Below, in pieces: positions 5,998 to 6,178 of a stretch of DNA of 6,178 nt (the stretch's first letter is position 1; every line of letters starts with the position of its first letter). The notes under the pieces are model-generated. The model was not told the DNA's origin and did not search any database. It saw only the letters and a list, made by a program, of their open reading frames with translations. Origin of the DNA: Ilumatobacteraceae bacterium (lineage in GTDB: Bacteria > Actinomycetota > Acidimicrobiia > Acidimicrobiales > Ilumatobacteraceae); contig SKFX01000012.1 of assembly GCA_007117775.1 (NCBI GenBank), forward strand, positions 1 through 6,178, in the 5' to 3' direction. The translations under genes and the position numbers were made by a program.

Positions 5998-6178
5998 TCC
6001 CGAGCGACACTATCGGCGTCCTCGAGTTCGATCCCGTACAGGCGATTCAGCTCGGTCAGCTGTTGGGTGTCGAGGGCTGCGCTGACGGCATTGACGAGGC
6101 CGATGAACTCGTTGCCGTAGACCTCGACCAGTTCGTCGGTGGTGACTGCGATGATGTTGTCGGCGTTGATCAGGCCCT
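5967..6178 (-). CDS. OpuAC-type glycine betaine/quaternary-amine ABC transporter binding protein (C-terminal part)
   Basis: Only the last 69 residues are present; the gene runs past the right edge of the window. The frame is open from 6176 to a TGA at 5967-5969. The peptide shows the closing part of the OpuAC (ProX-like) family: an ADNIIAVTTDELVEVYG stretch, then EFIGLVNAVSAALDTQQLTELN, then ELEDADSVAREWLTSAGF. The pattern 'LN.VSA.L....LT.LN ... D...VA..WL' is typical of the C-terminal helices of these binding proteins, which deliver glycine betaine, choline, proline betaine or related compounds to an ABC permease from outside the membrane. The signal sequence, the lipobox and the aromatic ligand cage lie outside the window, so the ligand cannot be judged. 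It overlaps the alcohol dehydrogenase gene by 31 bp in another frame, which points to one transcript. Confidence 0.82.
   Translation of the reverse strand, partial: GLINADNIIAVTTDELVEVYGNEFIGLVNAVSAALDTQQLTELNRLYGIELEDADSVAREWLTSAGFLN

Overview
The window comes from a high-GC actinobacterium. The three-fold C-terminal module of the large secreted protein and the type of glutamine-synthetase-like enzyme look most like Acidimicrobiia (Ilumatobacter relatives). That placement rests on family recall, not on a search. No mobile element, CRISPR array, tRNA or rRNA was seen.

Layout: the left half holds a large plus-strand gene (about 163-2877) for a secreted protein. It has an export signal, a repeat region that reads as seven beta-propeller blades, and three C-terminal modules of about 120 residues, each with its own pair of cysteines. 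A strong GC-rich hairpin follows the stop codon. Next comes a small plus-strand cutA-like gene (3024-3392). Its 3' end overlaps the 3' end of the minus-strand gene that follows by 41 bp.

The right half is a minus-strand gene group, read from right to left: the C-terminal 69 residues of an OpuAC-type quaternary-amine ABC transporter binding protein (cut by the window edge), an iron-containing alcohol dehydrogenase whose GTG start lies 31 bp inside the preceding gene, and a glutamine-synthetase-family ligase. A 90-bp gap carrying three perfect 11-bp tandem repeats separates the last two.

How the genes may work together: the ligase keeps the metal, ATP and glutamate residues of glutamine synthetase, but the glutamate that binds ammonium is replaced by tryptophan. 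This is expected for enzymes that attach glutamate to an organic amine. Beside an alcohol dehydrogenase and an amine-type binding protein, it suggests uptake and breakdown of an amino alcohol or other amine through a gamma-glutamylated intermediate. The substrate is inferred, not shown. The secreted protein and CutA have no evident link to that pathway.
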